A stretch of 64,000 nt of DNA from Hemerocallis citrina (lineage: Eukaryota > Streptophyta > Magnoliopsida > Asparagales > Asphodelaceae), in the NCBI GenBank assembly GCA_017893485.1, contig CM030363.1:171789456-171853455 (forward strand). The letters are read 5' to 3'. The notes below the pieces were generated by a model. That model saw nothing but the letters and a program-made list of their open reading frames with translations. It searched no databases and had not been told where the DNA came from. A program made the translations under genes and the position numbers. This document shows positions 1 through 12,174 of the stretch, one piece after another (the stretch's first letter is position 1; every line of letters starts with the position of its first letter).

Positions 1-334
1 GAAGGAAACCTGGGTTGGATTGTAATAATATTCTTGTGTTGTATCTGTATTCCTTCTTAATATCCTTATTATCAGACATGCCTTAGATTTTGTAGTCCTG
101 ATATGCACATCACTTTCCCTTCAGTTACATCATTTACATGTGCACCATTGACACCCACTTCATAGATCTAGTATCTTCCCAAAATAATAAGAACTCATCT
201 GATATAGTTGATTTTGCCTAGCAATAAACCTGTGTGTCACTTTTTTCTGGAGATTCCGGCCCCATGCTTAACAATTTATGGACATAGCATTTCTTTTCCT
301 CCCTTTGATCTGATACTTTTGAATGTGATGAAAG

Positions 335-962
335 GAAAAAGTGGCACCAAAGGCAAGGCTAAATCAGAAGAAGCAAGGAAATCTAATCCAAGCAAGGAGG
401 AACTGAGAAAAACCATTTGTGAAGCCCTTAAAAAAGTTGACTTTAATACGGTGAGTAATATTTGTGACATTAAAGTGTACTTAAGCCTGCAGGCGATCAT
501 TTCTACCCAGTTTTATATGTATGTGTGTATGTATGTATATTTTCTTTTGTATTTTTATTAGAAATAATATAAGCTGCGTATTTCTTGTTTCAGGCCACTT
601 TCACTGACATTCTCAAGCTGCTAGGTATGTTTTCTGCAGAGCTATTATATACTTTTTCCCCCTTTTCTGCTTTATTTATTTTAAAATGTTAATATTGACT
701 TGTGGAATTCAACGTCTTAGATGCCCGTTGCAATACGGATTTGACACCGAGGAAAGAAGTTTTAAAACTAATGATTCAGGAAGAATTGACCAAGCTTGCG
801 GAAGAGAATGAAGATGATGAAGATGAAGAAGGGTCTGAAGAAGGGGAAGAAGGGTCTGAAGAAGGCTTTATATTCTGTATCAATCTGGTCGTTCTTTGTA
901 ATGCTGCTGGTCCTGAAACGCCATTTGTGTACCTAGTTTTGTATTTAGAAATAGTTCCATAG
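335..962 (+). CDS. DEK-C domain chromatin protein, 3' end of gene (partial)
   Basis: This is the C-terminal part of a plant DEK-domain chromatin-associated protein, a nuclear DNA/histone-binding family. I read three exons: about 335-450 (donor gtgagt at 451), 594-624 (acceptor cag at 591-593, donor gtatgt at 625) and 721 to the stop at 960-962 (acceptor tag at 718-720). Joined, they keep one frame. The first exon has a lysine/serine-rich stretch, then ELRKTICEALKKVDFNT; the 31-nt exon gives ATFTDILKLL; the last gives TDLTPRKEVLKLMIQEELTK. This is the DEK_C winged-helix-like fold, followed by an acidic E/D-rich tail as in the family. The start codon and N-terminal domain lie outside the window. 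The last 30 or so residues after the acidic tail (from GFIFC) are unlike the family, so the true stop or a further exon is uncertain. The acceptor before 335 is inferred. Confidence 0.8.
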
Positions 963-1409
963 GCATCCTTTAAACCTTAATCTTATTGCCAGAGATTACA
1001 CTATTTTGTGTATGCATTCTTCGTATGTGGAGACACTGCTCCACATTCTATTTATAGCTATTTTCTTCTGATGTGTTTGGTTTGTTGTTGTTGCTGGATC
1101 TTTGTGGTTGTGGCCTGAACTGATGGTGGTGGCTGTGTTAGAATTAAGCCAAGGTTTGGTTAATAGAAAGATCAAATGAGAACATTCTATTGAGGAAACT
1201 TATTTATTATTAATCTGCAGGTAAACCTTGGTATTATTTGCATGGATTGAAGGCTAAGCGAGTAGTTTGTTTAAGTATAATCACATATTTAGTTACCGTA
1301 TCCAGTTTTTGAATGGTGCTTTTTCTTCTTCTCTACGGTTTGATGCAGTGCATATCTAAAGGTTGTCAATTGCTTTCAGCTAGTATATTGGTAGCATTAA
1401 ATAATCTTG
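963..1409. other. Downstream non-coding sequence
   Basis: This is AT-rich sequence after the DEK-C gene with no convincing coding region. It probably holds the 3' untranslated region; no clean polyadenylation signal or transposon end was identified. Confidence 0.4.
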
Positions 1410-1716
1410 ATATAAAAAAATCAAAAACTTTCCCCGGCGTTTCCAAACGCCGGGGATTATAAAATGCCCAAAAAAATAATTTTTTGAAATCATAACCTCG
1501 ACGTGTAAAGCGCCGGGTTAAAAACTAAAAAATGCCGTGGTTTTTGAACATTGCCCGGCGTTTGGAAGCGCCAGGGTTTCCATAAATCAACCCCGGCAGG
1601 GAATGGACGGCGTTTGTGGCGGCGTTTTTAGAAACTCCGTGGGGTATATCACCGGCGTTTTTAAACGCCGGGGAAATGAAAAATAAACGCCAGGGAATAG
1701 GTTCTTGTTTGTAGTG
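1410..1716. mobile_element. CACTA-type transposon terminal remnant
   Basis: The segment ends in gttcttgtttgtagtg at 1701-1716, the reverse complement of a CACTACAAACAAGAAC terminus. Inside are at least five GC-rich subterminal motifs of the type ggcgtttnnaaacgccggg in both orientations (1435-1458, 1553-1575, 1653-1673). This terminus-plus-subterminal-repeat pattern is that of CACTA (En/Spm-like) elements. I found no matching opposite terminus to the left, so this is either one end of a truncated element or a small non-autonomous copy whose left end has decayed. The left limit is approximate. Confidence 0.65.
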
Positions 1717-3029
1717 TAGGGATATTGTTAATGAAAAAAATTGTTGTATTTCTCTTGTAGTCTTGTTATCTTTCTCTTTGTAGTTAATGCAAAATTAAGT
1801 TATCTAACTACTATTATAGTGGATGCAGTGTGCATCTTGTTAAGTAATCTGAAGAAATGTGAGATATTGAGTAGAGAACCTAACAAAAGTTTTTAGATTA
1901 CCAAAGATAATTTTATCATGGATGATATTTCTATAATTCAATCTCGTATAGATTTTATCATCATTTAGGAGTAGAATTTGTTAGTTAGGCTTGTGAAGTT
2001 TATTTAAGCTGTTTGGTTATGTATGTGCATCTTTCACTGTGTTTCATGTATTCAACTGCTTGTCGAACTTAAGCCACTTAATCAGAACATGGATTGTTTT
2101 TATTTTCATTGTTACTTTGATTTACCATTGATTTTACTGGCCAATCCAGCAATGAATGAACCGCTTTAGGTTGTTATACTGCGGATTTATGCATATTATA
2201 TATCATACATCTCTATACTTAGAATGTAGAAAGTGCCATACATTCATATTTGAAATGTTATTTTTCTTACTGTTTTTTTTTCTTCTGATATGTTGTTCCT
2301 TCAAATTTCTGGTTCTTTGCTATGAGAATTTGATCAATTGTATAATTCATGCTGGTTGATAACATACATCGCAAATTAAGGGTCGGGTGGTTAAATTTAT
2401 CTTGTTTAAAGCCTAAACATTAAAGTCAGAAAAATACTATAAACAACCTCATAGCTAGGGGTTTGGGTGCCATGTTCCTTTTAGGGTTTTAGTTGAAAAA
2501 GGTGAAAAAACCCTGCATTATTTCACCAATTATTGGTTAAGTTTTCAAGATGATGATACATAATTACTTTGGAATGTATTAAACACACAGTATTTAATAT
2601 CCTTGTTTTCCTAATTTGTGTTCTGGGTTTTGGGTTCGCCCACAACCAGACCCGAGATTTAATCCTTTACCTTGATTTTTTTTATTTCGTATTATGCAAT
2701 ACAGTCCATGCAATTAATATTTTTGCAAATATTCCCACTAAAGTGAACTTATATGACATCATTCATGTTCATTATGCTATTATGATCCCGTTATTCATAA
2801 TTTTGCATTGTTCCATTAATTCATGTTCTCACATAATAGTATATTATGCCAAAAAGTCCAGAATATTTATGAATTGTATGAAACCTTAATTATTTGTAAA
2901 ACACGTTTTAAGGATAAATTTGTGCTAAAATGGAAAGCATGAGAAAACTAGATAGAGATAACTCATGTCTGATTGACAGTGCTAATACTCATACCATCCT
3001 TAAAAATATGATATTTTTCCCCCAATATT
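1717..3029. other. AT-rich intergenic sequence, no recognised feature
   Basis: No host gene, RNA gene or intact transposon end is visible. The gag and 5' LTR of the copia element that begins at about 3030 would be expected here but were not recognised, so that element is probably truncated on this side. Confidence 0.4.
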
Positions 3030-3360
3030 AATTCTAGATTGAACGTAGTATCCACGATAGCTGGTTCTGCTCATATTATTGAAGGCTCTGGTAGAGCACA
3101 TCTAATTTTACTCAATGGAACCCATCTACTATAAGCCAACAGCTTAATCAGAATGTCATATACTCTCGAAATTCCAGAAGAAATCTACTCAGTTGTAAGG
3201 ACATATCATATTGAAAACTTGAGCAAGGAAAATAACGAATACATTTGTGTAACCTCAAGTATAGAGAACCAGAAGTTCATTCTAGAGAAATTCTCCAGCT
3301 TAACATTAAGGATCCACTTCACTCAACTTGGGATAGCTGAGTCACACATACCATTTTGAG
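3030..3360 (+). pseudogene. Copia-1: protease/pre-integrase fragment (broken)
   Basis: Translation with frame changes gives STIAGSAHIIEGSGRAHL and, further on, ENLSKENNEYICVTSSI and ESHIPF. This matches the stretch between the aspartic protease and the GAG-pre-integrase region of plant Ty1/copia polyproteins. In-frame stops and shifts make it non-functional. It is the leftmost recognisable part of copia-1, whose later domains appear in order at 4262, 7755, 11949 and 12175, split by two insertions. No integrase domain was found between here and 4262, which implies an internal deletion or replacement. Confidence 0.7.
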
Positions 3361-3892
3361 CAAGCAGCTCACTCCTAATCAAGGACATCATCAGCCCCTT
3401 TCAAGTGATAGAAGAACAAGTGTGGGTATGAAGGTCATTGGTCCCGCACCTATTAGGTATCAAAGGAAGCGGTGGCCACATATCAGAAAATCCATTACAA
3501 TAAATGCTACCCTTGACATAGACAATGATGACCTCCTTGACTAGGATATTGAGAAACAAGAAAACACAAACTTGGGGGATTATCAGTAGCATAGTTTCAT
3601 TTAACATTGCATTACTTGACATTGAGACTTTATGGCTTATGTTAGTATTTTCAAACTATGTTTTAGCACTTATGATTTGGAAACAATATTTCTTTCTAAT
3701 TTATTGATGCATATTTTTTTTATTTGCTCTACTGATTATGTATTGCATTTTTAGACATTTTATGGTATTACTTGATGTTTCAATTAGAACTCATTTTTCT
3801 AGTATACTTCGGTTAGACTTTATGGTATTACATCGATGAGACAATATTTCCACCATTAGGGGTGATAAAATGCCTCGTTCTAAAAGAATGTC
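3361..3892 (+). other. Unassigned sequence where copia-1 integrase is expected
   Basis: An open stretch at 3356-3544 reads as a basic peptide (TSVGMKVIGPAPIRYQRKRW) ending in an acidic DIDNDDLLD tail. It looks coding-like but I do not recognise it. The remainder to 3892 is AT-rich. This may be foreign sequence replacing the integrase of copia-1. Confidence 0.3.
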
Positions 3893-4249
3893 GTGAATTA
3901 TCGAAATACCCAAAAAAAAATGAAACAACTCCACATCAAAAAATGTGGAAGTCCTAAAAAGATTTTAAAGTTTTCAGCTCCCCTGAAGAGGAGATTGAAT
4001 AACACAACACACCATAATGCTCTTGAAGTAGCATATCCTGTAGAGAAAGTTCATAATACTCATGAAGAAGACTCTCCTGAAGTAGCATCTCCTGTAGAGA
4101 AAGTTCATAATGCTCCTGAAGAAGCAGCTCCTAAAGTAGTATCTCCTATAGAGAGAGTTCATGATTCTCCTGAAGAAGAAACTCCTCAAGTAACATCTCC
4201 TGTAGACAATTTATGGCAGTCTGGAAGATGTCTTGAACCAAAGATTTAA
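3893..4249 (+). pseudogene. Copia-1: integrase-RT linker with 18-residue tandem repeats
   Basis: This 118-codon open stretch lies between the missing integrase and the reverse transcriptase of copia-1. From 4025 to about 4204 it consists of about three and a third copies of a 54-bp unit encoding 18 residues of the type EVASPVEKVHNAPEEAAP. The linker in this position is normally poorly conserved and acidic, and this copy has clearly expanded by tandem duplication in frame. The function of the repeat is unknown. Flanking stops mean it is not part of an active protein. Confidence 0.6.
4025..4204 (+). repeat. 54-bp in-frame tandem repeat
   Basis: Successive units start with gaagtagcat or close variants and recur every 54 bp. 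Each keeps cctgtagagaaagttcat with a few substitutions, giving 18-residue protein repeats. Confidence 0.8.
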
Positions 4250-4261
4250 TTTCTCCACACA

Positions 4262-4681
4262 AAAAAAAACACCTCGTTCCGGTCGAGGACATGCCTTAGA
4301 TCCCAGAAGAGACTGAAAAAGATGTAACAGTACTCAACAATAATGAGAAATCTATGTTTTACACATACTCAGGAGAAACTTGACATAACAATGAATTTGT
4401 CATGGATGACAGTTTCTTATATGCAGTAGAAAATGAGATTAAAATGGATGATAAAATGAGGATAACACTGATCCATGAACAATCCTTGAATGTCAAAAGA
4501 GACAAGATTAGCCAAAATGGAAGGATGCGATTCAAGTGGAACTAAGTTCCCTTGCAAAATGTGGAATGTTTGGTCTTATAGTACAAACCCCAAGAGGAAT
4601 AAACCCTGTAGATTTTAAATGAGGATTTGTAAGATAAACAAATGAAAAGAATGAGATACAACGGTATAAAGCACGGTTAGG
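4262..4681 (+). pseudogene. Copia-1: reverse transcriptase N-terminal part (broken)
   Basis: Across several frames the sequence reads as the linker end and start of the copia RVT_2 domain: a VMDDSFLYAVENEI stretch, then EIQRYKARL-like residues. It runs up to gcacggttagg, where the long LTR-like element at 4682 is inserted. The reading resumes at 7755 with the next residues of the same domain (QRPGIDYEETY). Multiple stops and shifts show long decay. Confidence 0.75.
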
Positions 4682-7600
4682 TGTCACGCCCCGCTTCCCA
4701 AAATGAGGGAATACGAGCACGTGACTGAGGCCCAGCGAATGGTGCGAATACACTATTCATGAGCTGTACAAGTAACTCAACAACAAGATAATAAAACAAT
4801 CCACGCAGGCATGTAAAAATCATAATATGATAATAAAAGTTCATGACATAGTCCATAACATAACCAACAACTGGAAGATACAAATAGTTACGGGTCAAAC
4901 AAGCCCGGATTACAATAAAGAGTTGCAAGAAATAAAACACAAACTAAAGATAACATGATAAATAATAAACTAGAACACTTGGTCAGCAACATCTTCTGGT
5001 AACTCTCCATTTGGGTCTGCAAGTATATTATAACAAAAAGAAAAGAAAAGGAAAACAAGAAGACGCCCGTTAATACAAGTCACGGGCCGCAAGGGGGTAC
5101 AAGCTAAGGAAAACAGGTACAAAACAAAACAAAAGAAAAGCAGGAAAAGAGCAAGGAATCGATAGTCATGAAATAGAAAAAATGCAACATGTAAACATGA
5201 TATGGACAAGGCATTACGGAACAAGTGACATGTAAAACAAGTAACCAAGTAAATAAATATCAAGTCAATATGAACATGTAACATGTAATTGGGTCATGCA
5301 AGTGCACGTGTTAATCTTATGTCTAATGTTCGATTCTATCTATGTAGCACTTCATGCATCCATCTTTTTACTACATGGTTACTACTTACAATCAGTTGCA
5401 TTTAGATTTAGTGGTGGATTTTATAGGTCACGTACTCGAAAAAATATGTACATTCAATATTGTATCGAGATACATGCAAACTTGTAACGTGGAACATATA
5501 GAGTGTAAACTTGTAATGTGAACATGTAAACTTGTAATTTACAATCTTGCAACTTGTAACTTGCAACTTGCATCGGAAAACCACGAGCTTCCGTCCGAGT
5601 ACGCTCTTCTATATTGCCCACTACTTAAATCTTTCCCTTATACCCCGGCTTGTTACTTTTATTAATTTTGTTAACACGATCATAATGCAATGAGAATGAT
5701 GTCAAGATATGGATAGGGAACATCTAGGAATTATGCATGAAATATGTTCTAAGTCATGAGACACGAAGTCTGTAGTTTTAATGTCATATCTGGGTCTAAT
5801 TTTTATTACAAATGTGGGTCAATAGTATTTTAGGGTTATATAAAGCAATGATACAACTACAAGGTGGTTGATTACATGTATAAAACTTAATCAAAATTAA
5901 AAGATATTATAACAGCATTCAAAATTGTTATCATGGGTAAACTAGTCATTCACACTATCCTGTATAACTCTAAAAGTTCATATGTGTGTTTTAATTTGTG
6001 TTCATGTCATGCATATGGCAACAGAGTATTCACGATCACATGTGAATACGGGATCGATAGATTTTGTATAAAAACGGGTATCAATTCGAATTATGAATGC
6101 GAATTAGAATCAAGAATAATTTACTTGCGGTATTTTTGTAAAGAAGCTTGTACGAGAACAAATAAATTTGTACAAGAGATACTTACCTTTTTAACGATTC
6201 AATAGAGAATAACCGGCGAGCTCCAAAAATTATGTGCAAAATACGTGCAAGAAAGTCCAAGCAAATAAACCAGCAACTCAGCAAAATCCCACACAGGATC
6301 GGTCCGAACACAGAACAACAACCCGCAATCTAATGTGCCCAGAACACGGGACAGCAACCACAACTAATAGGAATCTTTCCTTACACCGGATCGAGGCTAG
6401 AACAGCAAACAGCAAGTCTAAATCCCCTCCAACAAAACATAGAACAGCAACTTCCACCAATCGCTCTTCGTCTTCTCGACTTCGACAGAAGGAGAGAGCG
6501 ATCGGGAGAGTTGCGACGGCGGGAGTGGGCAAGGCAGAAGCGAGCGTGGACGGCGATACCGCGGCGAGGCGGCGAGGTGGCGAGGCGGCTGGTCGGGAAG
6601 CGACGGCAGCGCGAGCACGAGCGATTGCTTTGTTTTCTGGAAGGACAGAGGAGGCATGGGAGGTCGACGCTGGAGCGACGACGCAGGGTAGCTACGATCG
6701 CGGAGAGGAGGTTGACGACTGCGGAGCGGCAATTCGAGCGGGAAGCACTCGAAGGCGGGGATGATGCTGATGGCGCTCGTCGAGGTGCGGGGGAAGACGA
6801 CAGCGATTCGATGGAGGAAGGTGAAGGGGGTCAAGCGGCAATGGCAATGGGTTTGGAGTGAGTAGCGGAGACGGCGAAGGCAGGCGGAGGCGCTCGACGA
6901 CAGGGGGAGAAGGCGAAGAGCAGTTGGGTTCTTCGGAGATCTTCGATGGAGGAAGAAGGTGGAAGACGGTGGCGCTCGACGGAGTGGGGGTTCAGCAATG
7001 GCGGTGGTGCGAGGACTCGGGGATGGGGCGGTTGAGCGGAGATAGGGCGGAGGAGAGGTGGAGGACGGTGGTGTTGGCGAGGCAGTTGGTGGCGGAGATG
7101 GAGTGAGTTTGGTTCGGTTTGGTTGAAGACGAAATGAAGGGAGGGAGTGAGCGGGAGGTAGGAGGAAGATGAGTTGGTGTTTGGGTTTTGTTTTTTTTTT
7201 GTTTGGGTTTAAACAGAGAAGGAGAGAGAGAGAGAGAGATTATATTATAATAAATGTATAGGAATAGTATAAAAATAAGGAGTAGAGTGATTATAGGGAG
7301 GAAAGGGTTACAGGATTCAATTGACTGATTGTGTGGAGAAGATTAAAAGGTAATTAAAATTATTATTAACGGCCATATAATGAAGAGGGATTATAGGGCT
7401 GAAAATTAAGGGTTCAAATTTCAAATTTTTGGAGATTTGTTGATCTGGTCAACCGAGAGAGTTGGATTTGGGTTGGGCTCAAAATAAATAATTCAGACAA
7501 TTGGGCTTAAATTAAACAATTGGCTTGGGCTTCAAATCAATTAAATATTAAAATAGTGAAAAATTAAATTATTGGGCTTAAAATAAAATTTTGGCTCCAA

Positions 7601-7749
7601 AACATTTCAATATTAAAACAGTTGAATAATCAAATATTAGGCTTCACAAAATAGTTTGAATAACATAATAAATTAAAAAAAGAATAGTTAAGAATTTACA
7701 ATACGGGAAAATACTTTGAAAGTACAAATTAACGGAAACAGAGGTTACA
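4682..7749. mobile_element. Long LTR-like element A (probable solo LTR), 3068 bp
   Basis: The element starts TGTCACGCCCCGCTTCCC and ends GAGGTTACA. It has TG...CA ends and a perfect 5-bp target duplication TTAGG (4677-4681 and 7750-7754), and it splits the copia-1 reverse transcriptase. It shares its first roughly 90 bp, several interior blocks (for example acaagtcacggg and ccccggcttg) and the end with element B at 8184. No gag or pol domain is visible. TG...CA ends plus a 5-bp duplication favour an LTR integrase product, most simply a large solo LTR; a non-autonomous element with undetected internal structure is the alternative. In the reverse orientation it would begin TGTAACC and end GGGGCGTGACA. 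A GC-rich patch lies at about 6470-7110 and (GA)n at 7219-7238. Confidence 0.75.
6470..7110. other. GC-rich gene-like patch inside LTR-like element A
   Basis: This roughly 640-bp block is rich in gcgacggcg/ggaggt words within otherwise AT-rich sequence. It is open in several frames on both strands, which reflects low-complexity composition rather than a protein. No family is recognised in any frame. It may be a promoter/leader region of the LTR. Confidence 0.5.
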
Positions 7750-7754
7750 TTAGG

Positions 7755-8183
7755 TGTTTAAGGATTCTCACAAAGACCAGGAATAGATTATGAAGAAACA
7801 TATTACCTGGTCATGGACATCATCACATTTAGATAAGTCTCGATGTTTCTGAAAAACTCAATACGAGACTCATGGATGTGATGACATCATATCTATATGG
7901 TAACCTAGACAATCAAATATAGATGAAAATCTTCGAAGGATTTAAACCTAGAAATATGCACGGTATTATATTAAAATAAGCACTTATGGACTAAAATAAT
8001 CCGGAAGAATGTGGTCCAATAAACTCAGAAAAATATATGTCTAGGGAAGGATATAAACCTGAAAGGATCTTCTGAAGAGACTGAAAATGATACTAGCTAT
8101 CCTAAAGAAAAAGTTGAGATTTTGTCTTGGCTTGCAAATCGGGCACAGTAAAACTAAAATTTTACCACAAGCCAAATATGCTT
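7755..8183 (+). pseudogene. Copia-1: reverse transcriptase middle part (broken)
   Basis: After element A the copia-1 reverse transcriptase resumes: QRPGIDYEETY, then residues equivalent to the AITFRFL, DVVTAYLYG and IPEGFK stretches of copia RT, and at the end FCLGLQIGHSK. Stops occur throughout. The segment breaks off at ccaaatatgct, where element B is inserted, and resumes at 11949. No intact YVDD was found, so that part is deleted or unrecognisable. Confidence 0.75.
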
Positions 8184-11100
8184 GTCACGCCCCGCTTCCC
8201 AAAAATACGGATTACGAGTACGTAACAAAAGCCCAGCGAATGATTTTCATCATCCATAAGCTGTTCATGAATTCTTCTCAACATATCACAATATAATCAG
8301 AGTCGGAAGCCAGCAAAAGTCAACCACATGCACATATGAACCAAATACCAACAAGAATACTTGAAATAAAATATATTAATCTCAAATAGTCATGATCTGA
8401 ATAACACAAATGATCCTGGGTCACATTGTCTCAATACAAGAATAAATCCAAATACATGAATTCAATTATTGTTCAAGCAAACTACAAGAAATAATAATAA
8501 CAAATTCCAGCGCTAATACTTCATGTCATCGATACCATCTGGAACCTGTTCTCCAAAATCTGCAATTCAAAGAATACAGGAAAGAGGAAAAGAGAAAAAC
8601 AAGTATCCGTCAATTACAAGTCACGGGTCACAAATAGTGTAGGATACAAGTGCATGGGATGGGGTAATACTAAGTAACAAACCTAGCATGGAATAATCAT
8701 GATGTTCAAAATAAACAACTAGCATGGCAAAAGTGAACAAGTGTAAAATGGCTTAAATCAATTGTCAAAAAATCAAGTATCAAGTAAACATGCATCAAAT
8801 ATCAAGTGTCATGTAAGCATGTATCAAGTGTCATGTTTCAAGTGTCATGTAAACAAGTCTCATGTATCATGTAGTCAAATATCAAACAAGCATGTATCAT
8901 GTTCAAGTATCATGCTCAAGTATCATGTATCAAGTCTTGTAGTGATTTACTATCTAGGTAGCACTTCACGTATCCCGGTTTTTACTATATAATTGCTACA
9001 ACAAACAGTTTCGCTTTAGATTTCGTAGGGGACTGTACAAGGCAGTGTACTCAGGGACAAGCTCCAAGTATCATGTAATCATGTATCATGTAAACAAGCT
9101 CCAAAACCCAAACAAGCTTCAGTGTCATGTGTGTACGTGTCATGTATATCGTGTCAAGCTCCACATGTAAACAAGCTCCAATAACCATTAGGTTCTTCCG
9201 AGTACACGTTTCTGCACTCTCCACTACTAGATCTTACCCCTAATCCCGGCTTGGTTAATTTTATCATTATTGTCATACAAGTATGTATATGTGCAAAACA
9301 TATCAAGAATAGCATGGCATGATCATGTGGAAAGTTCAAGTAGCAAACTAAACATGTACGAGTGCAAGATATCTCATAAACGAATAAAATAAACACATCT
9401 CAAGTTCAGGACATCAAGACCATACTGTAGTAAAACAGTGATTTCAAGTGTTACAAACAAGCAAATATGGATCTGTCGAAGGATCTGGAAAATAGACTTC
9501 CACACGCATCCAGCGAATATAATTAAGTTATATAGTAACTCACAATATCTTAACTCAAAATAGGTTCGAAGACAGAAAACATGTTCAGTCAGAAATCAGG
9601 AAAACGAATTCTCCGTCAGAAGAACGGCATCAAAACTCATCAATTAAATTCAGGAAAAATTTGGGGTATTCCCCTATAAGTCTAGTATCAAAATATAAAG
9701 TTTTATAATATTCCAGTAAGAATAGATCAGTTATCAAAAATACAAAAGCATCAATAAAATAGTTTAGCAAATCTGGAAATCTCAACACTGCTGTACGAAA
9801 ACTAAGATATCTTGCAACCAGTGAATCGAAATCCAATTCCGACAAAGGGATATGAAAATAGATAGAATATACTAACTTTCACATTTCACAAACAATTTTC
9901 ATACAGTAAAAGGAATCATAGTGAAAATAGGGTTCTTTACAAAACAGCGAGCAATATACAGCACGTATAGATTTTAGAAACGAGCAGGAAACACTACATA
10001 AAACTTATCAATAAAATTCACCAAAATCCTGGGTAATCCCTAACTTCATAAAGAAACACTGAACAAAATATTGGATCAAAATAATATGTATAGTATAGTT
10101 CTTGAAAATAGTTTGTTATCAAAATTAACCAAAAACAGAATCTGGAATAGATAGACACCTCTATATTAAAATAGTCATAACTCAGTCATACAAAATCCAA
10201 ATCAAGCAAAGTCAGTGTGGTTTGAAAATAGACAAAATTATCTAAATCTCATATTTTATACCGAAATCAAGATACTGGCTGTAGCATAGACGAAAACAGC
10301 AATCAAAACAGAACATCTAGAATTTACAGATTTCACCCTCAAGCACAAAAACAACATAGATTCAAGAATATTATTCCAAACTCATCCAAACTTGAAATAC
10401 CACCTACCAAGCATCTAAACATCATGATTTAGGGTTATTAACATGTCCACACATATTAATTCATATGGGTCTTAATCCAAACACAAATTCACACAAATAT
10501 TCACATACATGATTAAAAATCAAGAATTGGGCAATCCCTAGGTTATCACATATCAAGATTTGTGTCATGAGTCATATATGGCCAAATTATCACAATAGAG
10601 ACAAAACTCATCAAGGAAAACACAATCTTTGGTTGTCTCTAGACCCAACTACACTATAGGTAAACTTTTTTACTTGTATCAAATAAATGAATTGGAGTAC
10701 AAGTTACTTTCCTGAAAGACGACAAAAATGACGATCCAACAAACAAGAATAACAGGAATAGATTCCCGAGGCACGATTGCAAACACACAGATGGATCACG
10801 AACAAGAATCATGAACCAAACGGATCACACGAACCGAAGTGAGCAAACGAACTCAAACGAACCAACGAGAACACACCCGACAATTGCCCAAAATCCAACA
10901 CACAATCCATGAGCAACAACAACCACGGACCAACGCCCGAACAACGACGGACGGCCCACAATCGAAGATGAGATCAAAACCAAGATAGATGATGATGATG
11001 AGACCCGACGGCCATATCACGACTTGATGATCATGATGATCATGATGAAGATCGACGGCCGAGAATTAACAAGAACCGAACGGACGGCTCACCTTCAAAA

Positions 11101-11943
11101 GATCAAAACTTCCACATGATCAAACAACGAACATGCAAAGGGGGTGTGTACTGGCTGCTGTTGTCGACTGAGGTTGCTGCTGACGGCGCTGCGTCGGAGG
11201 GGAGGCACAGGGGAGCGCACTGGCCGGCAGCGAGGTGGGGTGCAGTCGCGGCGTCGTGGTCGACTCAGGGAGGCGGGGGCGGTTGCGACACAGGAGGGCC
11301 AGGGAGGAGGTCGCGACGATGGAGAGGTGAAGACAGTGCAAGGATGGGTTGTAGGGTAGGAGGCGGTTGGAAAAAAAAATACACAGCGGCTGGGAAGTTT
11401 TCAGGAGAAGATGAACAGGCTTTAAAAAAAATATGGGTTATATAGATGGAGGTTTTACGGTTGAGCTTCGGGTCTGGGATGAAAACAGGTTGGGGTTTAT
11501 TACGGGTCTGAATAAATGGGTAGTTGTATAAAAGGGTTTGAGGATAATTTAATGGGTTTTGGGCTAGGGTAATTTAAGAAAATGGGTTTAAAACGGGTAG
11601 GGTATTTTATGTAAATGGATTTTAAAAATAAAATTTAATTGGGTTTTGAAAAATAACTAAATAAATAAATAAACAACCAATAATTAAAAAATATACCATT
11701 GGGATTTCCTAGGAATAATACTAATTTGAGTAACAATAACAAAAAAAAATGCGAATTGTATTACAATATAAAAATCATAGGAAATAGTTGCATATTAAAT
11801 TACTGATCGAAAAAATTAGATTTTAATAAAAGATTCAAAAATACATTTTGACAAAAGAATTTGAAAACCAAAAAAATAATTTGCGAAAATTTTTAAAATA
11901 CAGAAAATACACAAAAATACATTTTGGAAAAACAGGGGTTACA
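8184..11943. mobile_element. Long LTR-like element B (probable solo LTR), 3760 bp
   Basis: It starts TGTCACGCCCCGCTTCCC and ends CAGGGGTTACA, with a perfect 5-bp target duplication ATGCT (8179-8183 and 11944-11948). It is the same family and orientation as element A but differs by many substitutions and indels. It lacks recognisable gag or pol. Between 8760 and 9150 it holds a degenerate short repeat of the atcatgtaaacaagtgtc type; element A has a comparable acttgtaac-rich stretch at 5490-5575. A GC-rich patch lies at about 11150-11350. A solo LTR is the simplest reading. Confidence 0.75.
8760..9150. repeat. Degenerate ~10-bp repeat tract
   Basis: Words such as tcatgta, caagtatcatg and caagtgtcatg recur irregularly along about 390 bp, a low-complexity tract inside LTR-like element B. 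Confidence 0.6.
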
Positions 11944-11948
11944 ATGCT

Positions 11949-12174
11949 AAAATCTCCTGAAGAGATTCAATTTGAGTGATTGTCATCTACTCAACCCACC
12001 TAGATGGTAATGTCCTTAGAAGTTGACCAAGGTTCCATATCGGCCGGAAAAAAAAAGAATTTATTCTGGGACAAGAAGTACCCTATTTGAGTGCAATAGG
12101 AACACTCTTTTATTTAGCACTGTGCATTAGATATTGGTTTATATTATGAATGTGCTGACCTTGTTAGATATATA
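11949..12174 (+). pseudogene. Copia-1: reverse transcriptase C-terminal part (broken)
   Basis: This resumes copia-1 after element B. The reading contains EVPYLSAIGTLFYLALCIR, the conserved segment just before the RNase H region of copia RT (normally followed by TRPDIAF). Upstream and downstream frames are broken. Confidence 0.75.

Noticed and set aside
6234..7106. Long GC-rich open reading frames on both strands
   Set aside because: Open in several overlapping frames at once with low-complexity Arg/Gly/Ala content and no domain; composition of the LTR-like element explains them.
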